Below are positions 55,138 through 64,000 of a stretch of DNA of 64,000 nucleotides, piece by piece. A model generated the notes under the pieces. The model was not told where the DNA came from and searched no databases. It saw nothing but the letters and a program-made list of their open reading frames with translations. Numbering within the stretch: the first letter of the stretch is position 1; the number at the start of each line of letters is the position of its first letter. Where the stretch lies: assembly GCA_004194705.1 (NCBI GenBank), contig SADC01000202.1, forward strand, positions 248,001 to 312,000, given 5' to 3'. The DNA is from Ditylenchus dipsaci. Lineage: Eukaryota > Nematoda > Chromadorea > Rhabditida > Anguinidae. The position numbers and the translations under genes are program-made.

Positions 55138-55524
55138 CCTTGATTGCACTACATGGAGTGCACTTCAGTCATTTTTTATATATATTTTATGTTTTCATCA
55201 AAATTCGACTTTTCGTTTCAGGGGATCAAAGTAAATTGTTCGTTAAGAGGTATTCACTCATATTTTGGTTGCTGGAGCATGCTAATAAAAGCATCTATGA
55301 ATATTGAATGATAAGTCCTGTTTGGATTAATTTACTGAATTATGATTAATTTTTATCTTCTAGTAATTTGAGGTATTTTTGTACAAACAAAACTCTATTT
55401 CACAATCTTGGTGTTGAGCTAGTTGTCCTACACATTAGAGCACTTCAATAAAAAAATTATTAGTCGGGGTGATATCCGTGTGGTTTGGTAGAAAAGACTA
55501 CCAATAACCTCAAAAAATGAAAAT

Positions 55525-55606
55525 GCACCCAGAAAGGAGTGAACCTGTGACATGGAAAAAGCAAACCATGCTCTTATCCACTGCACTACAGACACAATAC
55601 CGGTGC
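55525..55606 (-). pseudogene. tRNA-like sequence with A and B boxes
   Basis: Minus strand reads TAGTGCAGTGGATAAGAGCA (A box), then CATGG...CCATG as an anticodon-like stem, then CAGGTTCACTCCTTT (B box). Acceptor ends do not pair. Likely a SINE head or tRNA pseudogene. Confidence 0.55.
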
Positions 55607-55805
55607 TAGGTTATATTTAACAGAGCCTACTTTGATACTTTTTAACGATGCAAGTCTCAGAGTGTAAGAACAATAGCACCACCACTATCTTGGCAGTTTA
55701 GACAAAATTTTGGTACAATATGTTACCGATGTAGTTTTGATACTATTTAGATGGTTTTGGTAAATTTTTGATAGTTTCTGTACCCTCTATACCTCTCCTG
55801 TATCC

Positions 55806-55832
55806 TAGGTTTACCACACCTAGGTGGTGTGG
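55806..55832. repeat. Perfect short palindrome
   Basis: TACCACACCTAGGTGGTGTGGTA is self-complementary over about 22 bp. Isolated; may be a decayed MITE core. Confidence 0.6.
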
Positions 55833-56211
55833 TAACAATCTATGGGCCTGAAAACAATCTTTAAAAACTGGGTGCTACAAACACGTTTTTGAAAAAAGGA
55901 ATTAAAAGAGATGATCACCAGTCACACTTTGATGACCCGGCACTTCGTAACTCGTGCTTCCGGTAACCCGGCACAATGGTCTAACTAAATTTGGTTAGGC
56001 AAAAAAAGGTAAACTACCGGGAACTTGTTGGCTTGAGGGCGGGCTTTTCACTTATTTAAAAATAGTGTTTAAACGACTCCTAAGTAATTTTTATATGCTT
56101 AAAACGATAAAAAAAGTAATTTTCTAACATTTTTTCACACAAAAAATGGATTTTTTGAAAAAAAAATTTTTGACCAAACCTTGACTTTTTGCCTTGGGGA
56201 CCAAGGCAAAT

Positions 56212-56354
56212 TACCGTATTCTCTCTAATAGTCCCATTGTGGGATTATTTTTCAATCTCCAAAAAATCTCGAAATTGTCAATGAAAAATGGCCCTAACTC
56301 TGAAATCCTAGTCAAAAAATTGGGGGGTGTGGGATCATTAGAGCGAATACGGTA
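56212..56354. mobile_element. ACCGTATT-family MITE, 143 bp
   Basis: TACCGTATTCTCTCTAATAG ... ATCATTAGAGCGAATACGGTA, ending in TA; it interrupts GGCAAAT|ACCTTG of the outer element. Core as in 13998-14140. Confidence 0.88.
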
Positions 56355-56450
56355 CCTTGTATTAAGGTATTCTACTCTGTTTTGGTCATTGTAGCTGGGC
56401 AAAAAGAGACTCTATACGCATTTTTTGATCAAGAGTGCTTCTCGGAATCA

Positions 56451-56642
56451 TGTCTAAGGTAAGTGAGTGCGCGCATCTCTAACTCTCGACCCCCCTGCGC
56501 CCCTTCGGTGGCGCAAGGGGCTTGGGGGTTTGGAGTTGAGATGCACACACCCATATACCTTAGACACAAATCACTCGAAAGTGACTCTGGATGCATGAAA
56601 AAGCATGCATACCAGAGTTTATTTATGCGGTAGGCCCCAGTT
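56451..56642. repeat. GTCTAAGGTAAGTGAG hairpin repeat, fullest copy
   Basis: ATGTCTAAGGTAAGTGAGTG, GCGCATCTCTAACTC, a CTGCGCCCCTTCGGTGGCGC loop, GAGTTGAGATGCACAC, ATACCTTAGACACAAATCAC, then GCATGCATACCAGAGTTTAT. It is longer and more complete than the copies at 12895, 18721 and 55008. Confidence 0.78.
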
Positions 56643-57049
56643 AACAAAATTATGTTCAAATTCCATGTTTTTGGGATATCCAGGTACCCTTTCAGGTTGG
56701 ATTGCCTTGGGGGACCAAGACAAAAAGTCAAATTTTAGCCAAATTTTTTTTTCAAAATCCATTTTTGTGTGGAAAAACGTCAGAAAATAACTTTTTTATC
56801 CTTTAAAGGGGCATGCCCGTGCCCGACACGGAGAAAAGTTAAAATCTTCCTGAAGAGAGCATAGCCATGAAACTGAATAGTCTTTCCACTCTTGCAGTTG
56901 TAGCTGGCGTTGCTAAGATCTCAAATGGCATCTGAGAAATCGAAGTATATGTTTAGAAAGTCAAGCTGTACTGTAAAATGTACGAAACCAATTTAATTTT
57001 TACCTCAATTCTGGACTTCCAGAAGTCTCATGGATTACAGGTACCAAGA

Positions 57050-57205
57050 AAAGCATCGCTGCTACCGCCGCCGCGCAACGCCGCCACCCCATCGCCCCCA
57101 CCGCCGCCGCCTAATTACTCCGCCGCCCCGCCACCGCCGCCGCCGACCTCATTTTCAGCCGCCGGCGCTGCCGCCGCCGGCGGCGGAACTCTTTTGGAAT
57201 GGTCA
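57050..57205. repeat. CCG/GCC trinucleotide-rich block
   Basis: A GC island in AT-rich DNA: runs of CCGCCG, CCACCGCCG and GCCGCCGGCGG. In one plus frame it encodes Pro/Ala/Gly runs (PPPPPPNYSAAPPP). It could be a low-complexity exon, but no splice sites or start are convincing. Confidence 0.5.
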
Positions 57206-57478
57206 TCTCCTACTTTTTTCGAATTTTTTTTTGTAAAATTACCCGCAAATCTATGTCCTTGGGATGGCAATAGAAATTTTTCGTTTTTTGTCGACAACTC
57301 GGTGTTGCAATGTCAGACGAAGTTGTGCAGAATTGAAGTTTGATAAGCGTCATCAATATCAGAAAATCGGAATCCCAAAGTAGGATTATTAACATGATTT
57401 ATTACATATCATGTACGATGGAATACCAGACAATTATTTGTTCATAAAATTCCATAAACTTCTCTTACTTGCTTCCAG

Positions 57479-57725
57479 AAATAATAAGACCGTCCTCACA
57501 GCCAAACTTCTTCATCGACAAGAACTCCAGAATGAATTGCTGGAAAAGTTCGCCTCTTTGCGTCCCATAGCGAGCCGGTTTGCATATTTGAATTCTGCCA
57601 CGTGCTTTCGATTGTATGCGTGTGTACGAGCGGTAATCCGGATCAACGAAATGCAGCGAGTGGTTAATCTGAAAAAAGCAGTACAAAAAGGGCACCTAAG
57701 ATCGTTGAACAAACAAAAAACATGA
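57479..57725 (+). CDS. Candidate 3'-terminal exon, basic amphipathic protein
   Basis: After a good acceptor (TTGCTTCCAG) the plus strand is open to TGA for about 82 codons: NNKTVLTAKLLHRQELQNEL, EKFASLRPIASRFAYL, CVRAVIRINEMQRVVNLKK. Composition is less AT-rich than the flanks, and the segment is rich in Lys, Arg and Leu. The Pro-rich block at 57050-57205 could be an upstream exon. Two minus frames are also open, which lowers confidence. Confidence 0.38.
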
Positions 57726-57762
57726 AATCCCCACAAATGCAAAAACTACAGTCAAATGCGTA

Positions 57763-57815
57763 TACCGTATTAACTCTAATAGAGCCCCCCTCTCTAATAG
57801 GCCCCCCCCCCCGAC
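57763..57815. mobile_element. ACCGTATT left end fragment
   Basis: TACCGTATTAACTCTAATAG, CCCCCTCTCTAATAGGCCCC, then a C run; it abuts the tandem arm of the next foldback. No right end found. Confidence 0.6.
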
Positions 57816-59042
57816 TGACGTACGACTCGGTACAACAAATGACTCGGTACAACGAGTCGGTACAAGTACGACTCGGTACACCGACTCGGTACAAGTATGA
57901 CTCGGTACACCGACTCGGTACAACGTACGACTGGGTACAACGAGTCGGTACACCTACGACTCGGTACAACGAGTCGGTACAATTTTTTCAAATTTTTATA
58001 ACAAATTGTATTTTTTGTATCAAATTACTACTTCTTGTACCATATCGACTAAACTCACCCTCGAAAATTTGCACCACTTGTTCCTGGATACCCTACAGGA
58101 TACGAAACTGCCCCAAAACTAGGGTTTTAGGCCCGGTATGGTTTGTGCTACAATTAAATTATTATTTAGCATTATCAAGCCGTATTCCGGAAACCATTTT
58201 GGATAGGTAAGTTTTTCCAATATTTTTAGCTAAATCAATAATTCGGATTCTGCATCCGGATACCCATTTAAGGAGATATCAGATAGTTTTGGTCATATAA
58301 ATTAGTTTGTGAGTGTTATTCTAGAAAAAAATGATGTTAACTAACGCTAGGATTTGAACCTGTAACCTCAAAATTATGTATGTTATGTAGAATGAAATTA
58401 CCGCGGTGAATTTCCTGGAGGTAATTCACCATTGGGTAAATTGAGTGGAGGAAGAATTCACCGAGGGTAATTTACTGCTACCTGCCTGGATAACAACTGT
58501 GAGATAAGAACTGAGAACGAAACGTCTCAGAGGACGAAACAACTGACACCGGTCTCCAGAGGGGAAGAATCTAGAAAACGGACTTTAGGTACAAGGCACT
58601 TTCGATACAGCAGACTTATAGCCGGTCTCCAGGCAGGGATGGAAAAGTATCCTATTTAATCCTATTTATTAAAATGTCCTTAAATATCCAAGGTCTTAAA
58701 TATAATCTTAAATAAGAATGATTTCAGACATGCTCGATACTGTCCTCTGCCAAAAATAATAATAAATGAGACACAAAGACGGAAATGAAAATTGATAACA
58801 AGATCATGGTTCACAAAGACTAGGCACAAGAAGCAGTAAATTTAATACAAAAAATTGTATAAAATTGTACCGACTCGTTGTACCGGTCGTAGGTTGTACC
58901 GACTCGTTGTAACCAGTCGTACGTTGTACCGAGTCGCTGTACCGAGTCATAACTTGTACCGAGTCGGTGTTTACCGAGTCGTACTTGTCCGACTCGTTGT
59001 ACCGAGTCATTTGTTGTACCGAGTCGTTGCTATAACCCCCCC
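57815..59042. mobile_element. Foldback with GACTCGGTACAACGAGTCGG tandem arms
   Basis: The left arm 57818-57987 is about nine tandem units of (AC)GACTCGGTACAA(C) with alternating polarity; the right arm 58866-59032 is its inverse. Outer flanks agree (ACAACAAATGACTCGG) and so do inner flanks (GGTACAATTTT, then CTTCTTG). The 880-bp middle has no ORF; a tRNA-like B box (GGATTTGAACCTGTAACC) lies at 58345. Confidence 0.88.
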
Positions 59043-59211
59043 CCCTCCCCCACCCTTTAAAGTAAATAAGGACGAAAAAAATGACTATGTTAGCTGTGTT
59101 ATTCTATGTTAGTACCAAAATACCCTTTCCTAGTACGAAATGCTACTTTTCTAGTAGCAATTTCTATTAAGTTTTATTTTTTGATCATTTGTGCGGGAAT
59201 TTTTGAAATTG

Positions 59212-59228
59212 NNNNNNNNNNNNNNNNN
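59212..59228. other. Assembly gap (17 N)
   Basis: A run of 17 ambiguous bases. Flanks are unrelated; the true gap size is unknown. Confidence 0.99.
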
Positions 59229-59504
59229 AATCCAGTGGTGATCTAGTGGATTATTATTCAATGAATATAACGAAGTGGGCAATCCAGTGGCACTTTGTGG
59301 TGAACCACTGGATCAAAATGACGTAGCGTGTTTTAGGATATGGTCGTTTTATATCAGAAACGCAGAAGCTACTCGGTACGCGCTACTCTTACTGAGTTCT
59401 AGTATCAAGTTTTGTACGCTAGTAGCGAATAACCCCCCCCCCGCCCAACGATTTTCACTTTTTTTACTTTAGTAAAAAAGTACCCAAATTTATGTCCCGT
59501 GTGT

Positions 59505-59600
59505 GCGCCAACTCTTCATTAGTCACAACTTACGCTGCCTACCTCCAAGCCTAAGGGCTAAACTTAAACTTGTTGTTTGTAAGGGTAGTTACAGCAATTT
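59505..59600. repeat. AAGCCTAAGGGCT repeat, related to 19010-19105
   Basis: CATTAGTCACAACTTACGCT, CCAAGCCTAAGGGCT, ACTTGTT and GTAGTTACAG match 19010-19105 in the same order. Shorter GGCCTACC / GGTAGGCCAGCGC traces occur at 25165, 29790, 43780 and 60380. Confidence 0.6.
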
Positions 59601-59774
59601 TTAAAGGTCGGATGCCTGGGGGGGGGTATTCGCTACAGCGCCAGGTTTTGTTGTCACTTTTTAATATTTTAAATTCAATTTCCCTGATCCTACTTTTACA
59701 ACGAGCCACCAAAACTCACTTTAAAAATTGAGGAATATAGATTCGGAGGGTTTAAGAGGTTGGTGGTAGGGGCT

Positions 59775-60582
59775 CTAGGTCAATTCGTCGACGGTCAATT
59801 CGTCGACGGTCAGTTCGTCGACGGTCAATTCGTCGACGGTCAGTTCGTCGACGGTCAACTCGTCGACATTTTCGTCAATCTTAGTTTTACCATGTCAAAT
59901 TGAGTAATTTTAATATAAACTGATTTAAAAATTGCCTTTTTCCTAATCCTAATATAAAACTGTCATTGGTAATAGAAAAGGCGCTAAGGCCAAAGTAATG
60001 CCCGGGTACTCCCCAACTGGGTACCACATCTTGAGTACCCCGCCTGGATACCGCCTAGGCACCACCACCTGAGTGCTCTCTTTGGTACTTCTCCCTGGTT
60101 ACCGCCTCTTGATCGTACCTAAGTCTCTCACCTAGGTACTACTCACTACCACTTTTAGCCCTTCCTTGGCACTTTCACCTGTTTACCACCTCCTAGATAC
60201 CCAGTTGGTACCACCCCTAGAGCACCACATCCTCGGAATCTACAACCTGGATACCGTGTCCTGAATATCGTAACGGTAAATACCGGGTATTACCCACTGG
60301 TCACCCTATGGATACCTGTATCGAGACTAAATTAACCTAGATCGAAAGTAATTAAAGATAATTTTTTTCTTCCTCGTATGCTGGCCTACCCTATTCCTAA
60401 GTAAAAAAACAACCGTGGATAATAAGTTCGAATATGAGAGTTCGGACTTGTGCCAACGGAAATATCCAAATTGGGAGCTGTGTGAGGTGAAATATTCGAG
60501 TCGCGGTTTCTACCAAAAATGTCGACGAATTGACCGTCGACGAATTGACTTGTCGACGAATTTACCTGTCGACGAATTGACC
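59775..60582. mobile_element. Foldback with GGTCAATTCGTCGAC tandem arms
   Basis: The left arm 59775-59872 has six units of GGTCA(A/G)TTCGTCGAC (15 bp); the right arm 60518-60582 has about four in reverse (GTCGACGAATTGACC). Inner flanks agree (GTCGACATTTT). The 645-bp middle includes the GAGTACCACC block. Confidence 0.88.
59995..60312. repeat. Degenerate GAGTACCACC minisatellite
   Basis: About 25 loose copies of a 10-13 bp unit (GGTACCACATC, TGGATACCGCC, GGCACCACCAC). Same unit as 7840-7970. Lies in the loop of the preceding foldback. Confidence 0.7.
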
Positions 60583-60794
60583 GCCGCCCGGTGGTGGAGT
60601 TGAGAGACGAAAGTTGCGGTTATGTGTAACACTATCTAAGTTTATTAGTCTACTCTCTCATTAGTGTACACTCTCGTCAGTACACCAGGGCTGGGACCAG
60701 TTTGAAAAAAAAACAGAAGCAGAAAAACAGAACACGGTATTTTTCTCAGAAAAACAGTAGAAAAACAGTAGTGAAAAACACAGAAAACCGGCTC

Positions 60795-60912
60795 TAGTAA
60801 ATTTGCCCCGGTAAATTCGTCCCCAGGTAAATTCGTCACCAAAACTGCCAAATTCAAAATTTTCGAAACAGGTTCGAATCCAATCAGCAGGAAACACAAC
60901 TTTTTCTTGTTA
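60795..60912 (+). repeat. GTAAATTCGTC repeat with tRNA-like B box, copy 2
   Basis: CCCGGTAAATTCGTCCCCAG then AGGTTCGAATCCAATCAGCA and an AACTTTTTCTT end; partner of 29480-29580. Confidence 0.55.
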
Positions 60913-60939
60913 AAGAGACATATAGTCTTAAAAAAAACC

Positions 60940-61897
60940 GAATGTGGGTAGGAAGAGCATCAGCTAGGTACGGGCGGCGGAAAATTGAATCTCTACAAAT
61001 TTCGCAGGAATTTAAATATTTCCGTCTGAATCAACCAAACCAAGTGGTCGTCCACTTGGAGCAAATTTTTTTTTCAACGTTTTTCACGTTTAAAAACGTA
61101 TTTTGTGGACTAATTCAGACATGCTGAAGAGAATTTGACAGTAGTAAAACACCGTTTTCCTCGAGTTTTTTTGAGTTTTGGTAAAATCATATTTGCCCAA
61201 TACTCAAGAATACCATACAAAACCTAATTTTACTATTATCAAACCATCTTCAGCATGCCCGAATCAGTCCAGAAACAGATGTTGGAACTTGAAAATTTAA
61301 ATTTTTTTTGCTCCAAGTGGACGCCACTTGGTTTGTTGTACCCAGGTAGTCGTACACAGGTCGGGGAACTTAGTTAGTGTAGTGGTACACGGGTAGTAAC
61401 TTTTTGGTCTGTGATTCAAGCTATGATTTCTATATGATTCTACGATTCCTATGATCCAACGTCAGTTTTGCTGAGTAATCCATGCACTAACAACCAAGTA
61501 GTCGTTCACTTGGAGCAAAAATTTTACATTTGTCATGTTCCAAAATATGTTTTGGGCTGATCTGGCAATGCTGAAGATGGTTTTGATAATAGTAAAATAA
61601 GGTTTTGTATGGTATTTCTGTGAGTATTGGGCAATAATTGATTTTAACCAGAACTCAAAAAATACTTGAGAAAACAGTGTTTTACTACTGTCAAACCCTC
61701 TTCAGCATGTCTGAATTAGTCCACAAAATACGTTTTGAAACGTCAAAAACGCAAAACAAAATTTGCTCCAAGTGGACGACCACTTGTTTTGGTTGGTTCA
61801 GACGGAAAAATTTTAATTCCTGCGAAATTTTGGAGGTTCAATTTACCGCCGCCCGTACCTACCTGATGCTCTTCCTACCCACATTCGGCTTTACTAA
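60940..61897. mobile_element. 0.96-kb palindrome made of nested palindromes
   Basis: Outer arms AATGTGGGTAGGAAGAGCAT ... ATGCTCTTCCTACCCACATT pair over about 100 bp. Inside are two palindromic copies of a second element (61045-61332 and 61495-61783), each opening with CCACTTGGAGCAAA and sharing CTGAAGA and GTAAAAC arms. The overall structure is symmetrical. Confidence 0.8.
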
Positions 61898-61964
61898 GAC
61901 TACTAGCTTTACTGGCGCCTCGGTGTTTTTTAAATTTTTTCTAAAAGAGAACTTCACGAAATAA

Positions 61965-62400
61965 ATTTATTGAGTGAACCATCAAGCGCATTCTAAAATG
62001 ACAATGACGGGAAGCAGCGTTCTAGGATGCGCATCAAGTAACATTCTTGAACAAACCCTAAAGACATCCGACGGCGATTCTGCGCCGTTTATCTAAGTCC
62101 CTTCGAGTTCACTGCATTCGTTACCTTAACAGAATATGTGTTAAGATAAGCAATCACAAATTCGTATGAATGACTAACTGCTTGCACAGTCTATTTGATT
62201 TTTCTTTTCTGATATGTTCTCAGCGACTTCCATTGCATGGCTAGGCTCTGATTGGCGATGAATAATTTCTAAAAAAACCAAGAAAGTTTACTAAAACTAC
62301 TCGCCACATAATCACAAAACAACCCCGACTTATCGGCCTTGCTTTTCGAACTTTTTTAGACTTGTTAGCTTTACCTCGTTGGCTAAAACAACATTGTGCT
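61965..62400. other. Spacer, nothing recognised
   Basis: No inverted repeat, exon or RNA gene recognised. Confidence 0.4.
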
Positions 62401-62404
62401 TATA

Positions 62405-63003
62405 CCGTATTTCCTCTAATAGCCGCCCCGGGCGCTTATTTTTTGAATGTCCTCTAGGGGGGGCGCTTATTAGAGGGGGGGCGGCTATTAGAGGGGGGCG
62501 CTTATATTTTCAACCAGTCGGCGCCGCAGGCGCCGACAAAAAAATTTGAAAACACAATGGAAGCGAGGTAAATTTTTATTCAAATTTCATAACAACAAAA
62601 AATTAACAAACAATCAAATACAATGTAGCTCTGGAATGTTTCATAATTTTCAAACTCAAGAGATTCATCGCTCAAGTAGCCGTTCTCTTCATCTTCTTCT
62701 GCGTCCACTTCTTCGACGGCAGGCACTTGTCCGATTGCTGATCGCGCCATTTGCAATTCGATGAGTCCGTCCGGAATTGGGCCATGTTCCTTGAAGCAGT
62801 GGATTGGCAGTCTTCGCTTCCGTCATGGATTTGACAACAACAAAAATTGCACAGAAAATTTTTTCCAGTCAAGACAAATTTGAATGCGATTTTTTTTGAA
62901 GGGGCGCTTATTAAGGGGGGCGCTCTTATTTTGGATGACCTCTAGGGGGGCGCTTATTAGAGGGGGCGCTATTAGAGGGGGGGCGCCTATTAGAGAAATA
63001 CGG
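62405..63003. mobile_element. ACCGTATT element keeping a transposase-like tail
   Basis: ACCGTATTTCCTCTAATAGC at the left and TATTAGAGAAATACGGT at the right, flanked by TA, about 599 bp. Subterminal GGGGGGCGCTTATTAGAGGG repeats occur at both ends. The interior contains a minus-strand coding remnant (62590-62825), which may link the family to an autonomous DDE element. Confidence 0.85.
62590..62825 (-). pseudogene. Probable C-terminal remnant of a DDE transposase
   Basis: One minus frame is open for about 75 codons to a TGA: HCFKEHGPIPDGLIELQMAR, then an acidic stretch VEEVDAEEDEENGYL, SDESLEFENYETFQ. A short Cys-Phe motif followed by an acidic C-terminus is how pogo/Tigger-type transposases usually end. 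The N-terminal and catalytic parts are absent. Family assignment is inference from layout and position inside TIRs. Confidence 0.45.
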
Positions 63004-63279
63004 TAATTGACAAACAAATTTTCACAAATACCAACCTCTTGTCTTTGCGATTCTCAGTCGTCCTGCTTCGCCGACGTTCTGCTTTGATCTTTTCTTTCTG
63101 GCTAACCTTCGCATATTTGCGGATCTTGTCACTTCGTTAGCATCGATGCGAGATAGCTAGAAAAAAGAAAATTTTAAACGTAAAAAGTTATCACGACAAA
63201 AAGCGATTAAATAGAAATAATTGCGGTTCTGCGCCAAAATGAGCATTAAAAGCGAAATTAATTCAAGAGTAGAGATGAT

Positions 63280-63660
63280 GAAAAGACATTTTCGGACGGG
63301 ACACAAATTGACAAAAAAAAAATCCGGGACGGGACGTCGGGACAGCGAATTCCCGGGACGGGACACCGGGACGGGATACGCAGACAAAAAATTTCGAGCG
63401 GGACTCACGGGCAGGATTTCCAATAATGACAGTGACAGTGACACTGACAGTGACAATGACAGTGACATCACTGACATGTCACTGTAAGTGTCACTGTCAT
63501 TGTGATAGTGACAGTGACACTTGTCACAATGACAGTGACACTTACAGTGACATGTCAGTGATGTCACTGTCATTGTCACTGTCAGTGTCACTGTCACTGT
63601 CATTAATCGGAAACCCTGCTCACGGGACATAGAAATCTACGGGACGGGACTGAAAATTTT
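63280..63660. repeat. CGGGACGGGA repeat block with (GTCACT)n palindrome
   Basis: TTTTCGGACGGGACACAAAT and many GGGACGGGAC units flank a long hairpin at 63420-63610 whose arms are AGTGACAGTGAC/GTCACTGTCACT repeats, extended by GGCAGGATTTCC and GGAAACCCTGC. A second copy of the left part starts near 63926 and runs off the window. Confidence 0.8.
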
Positions 63661-63768
63661 CCGTTCGGACTAAGTTCGCAATTTATGATTCGTAAATTAT
63701 TCATTCAAACAACCATCATCAAACAAAACCAACAACTTCAACTTGATCTACTTCTACCTTCTTAAAGA

Positions 63769-63889
63769 GATATCTTCTTAAGAGGTTGATCTTCCAAACG
63801 TTTGACATGCTGGTTAAATTTGCTAAAAGATATCTTCTTAAAGAGGTTGATCTTCCAGACGTTTGACATGCTGGTTAAATTTGCTAAAA
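63769..63889 (+). repeat. Tandem duplication, 60 + 61 bp
   Basis: GATATCTTCTTAAGAGGTTG ... TTAAATTTGCTAAAA is repeated immediately with two differences (one extra A, AAACG/AGACG). A recent local duplication. Confidence 0.9.
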
Positions 63890-63925
63890 GATCAAGCTTG
63901 GTAACTTTAAAATTCAACTGGTAAC

Positions 63926-64000
63926 ATTGAAAATTTCGGACGGGACGGGACAGAATTTGACGAAAAAAATTCCGGGACGGGACGACGGGACAGCGGATTT
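63926..64000. repeat. Second CGGGACGGGA block, truncated by window end
   Basis: AAAATTTCGGACGGGACGGG, GAATTTGACG, CGGGACGGGACGACGGGACA parallel the start of the block at 63290. Incomplete here. Confidence 0.75.

Larger units (their letters stand above)
56055..56812. mobile_element. Foldback split by two nested elements
   Basis: Left arm 56065-56211 (GTTTAAACGACTCCTAAGTA, GACTTTTTGCCTTGGGGACC) and right arm 56705-56800 (GCCTTGGGGGACCAAGACAA, AAAACGTCAGAAAATAAC) are inverse. Between them lie an ACCGTATT MITE at 56212-56354 and a GTCTAAGG hairpin at 56451-56640. Confidence 0.78.

Noticed and set aside
55525..55606. Functional tRNA gene
   Set aside because: A and B boxes are present but acceptor and T stems do not close; no proper anticodon loop.
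57818..57987. Possible CRISPR array
   Set aside because: Units are contiguous with no unique spacers, alternate in polarity, and are mirrored at 58866-59032; the DNA is eukaryotic.
63157..63632. ORFs through the (GTCACT)n tract
   Set aside because: Frames such as TVTVTLTVT arise from the simple repeat in both directions.

Overview
The window is AT-rich eukaryotic nuclear DNA with small exons, GT-AG introns of about 44 bp to several kb, no operons and very dense non-autonomous transposons. One predicted protein carries a ShKT-like six-cysteine domain, there is a class A GPCR and short introns are common, so a nematode is the best guess; the element load suggests a large-genome lineage (for example a mermithid). 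That placement is inference. A run of 17 N at 59212-59228 shows this is a scaffold with a gap.

Layout. 1-5.4 kb: repeats, plus one candidate cysteine-rich exon on the minus strand (3282-3451). 5.7-15.3 kb, plus strand: an 11-exon gene for a single-pass EGF-repeat membrane protein, every splice phase consistent, with introns full of foldback elements. One intron holds a broken minus-strand eIF4E pseudogene lying between two inverted minisatellite arms. 15.5-22 kb: palindromic elements and one doubtful exon. 22.0-31.6 kb, plus strand: a gene of about 10 exons for a secreted protein with a Pro/Ser/Thr-rich middle and a ShKT-like domain; its longest intron contains an intact 264-codon antisense ORF. 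32.6-36.0 kb, minus strand: a nine-exon rhodopsin-class GPCR, convergent with the ShKT gene. 37.7-40.7 kb: pieces of another minus-strand gene, probably multi-pass. 41.4-50.3 kb, minus strand: a Gln/Tyr/Gly-rich type I membrane protein with a furin-like site, a cysteine cluster, one or two membrane helices and a PPSY tail motif; its 5' end is not found. 50.3-64 kb: almost entirely repeats, with a few candidate exons.

The repeats are the most unusual part. At least three TIR groups are seen: CAGTC...GACTG at TA, ACCGTATT...AATACGGT at TA (one copy keeps what looks like the tail of a transposase ORF), and foldback elements beginning TTTAAAGG. Four foldback elements have arms built of short tandem repeats. 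Elements are nested in each other repeatedly. A hairpin module, CTCATTTTGTAGC/GCTACAAAATGAG, recurs inside elements whose termini are unrelated. No rRNA gene, no functional tRNA, no CRISPR array and no LTR or LINE coding region was recognised.
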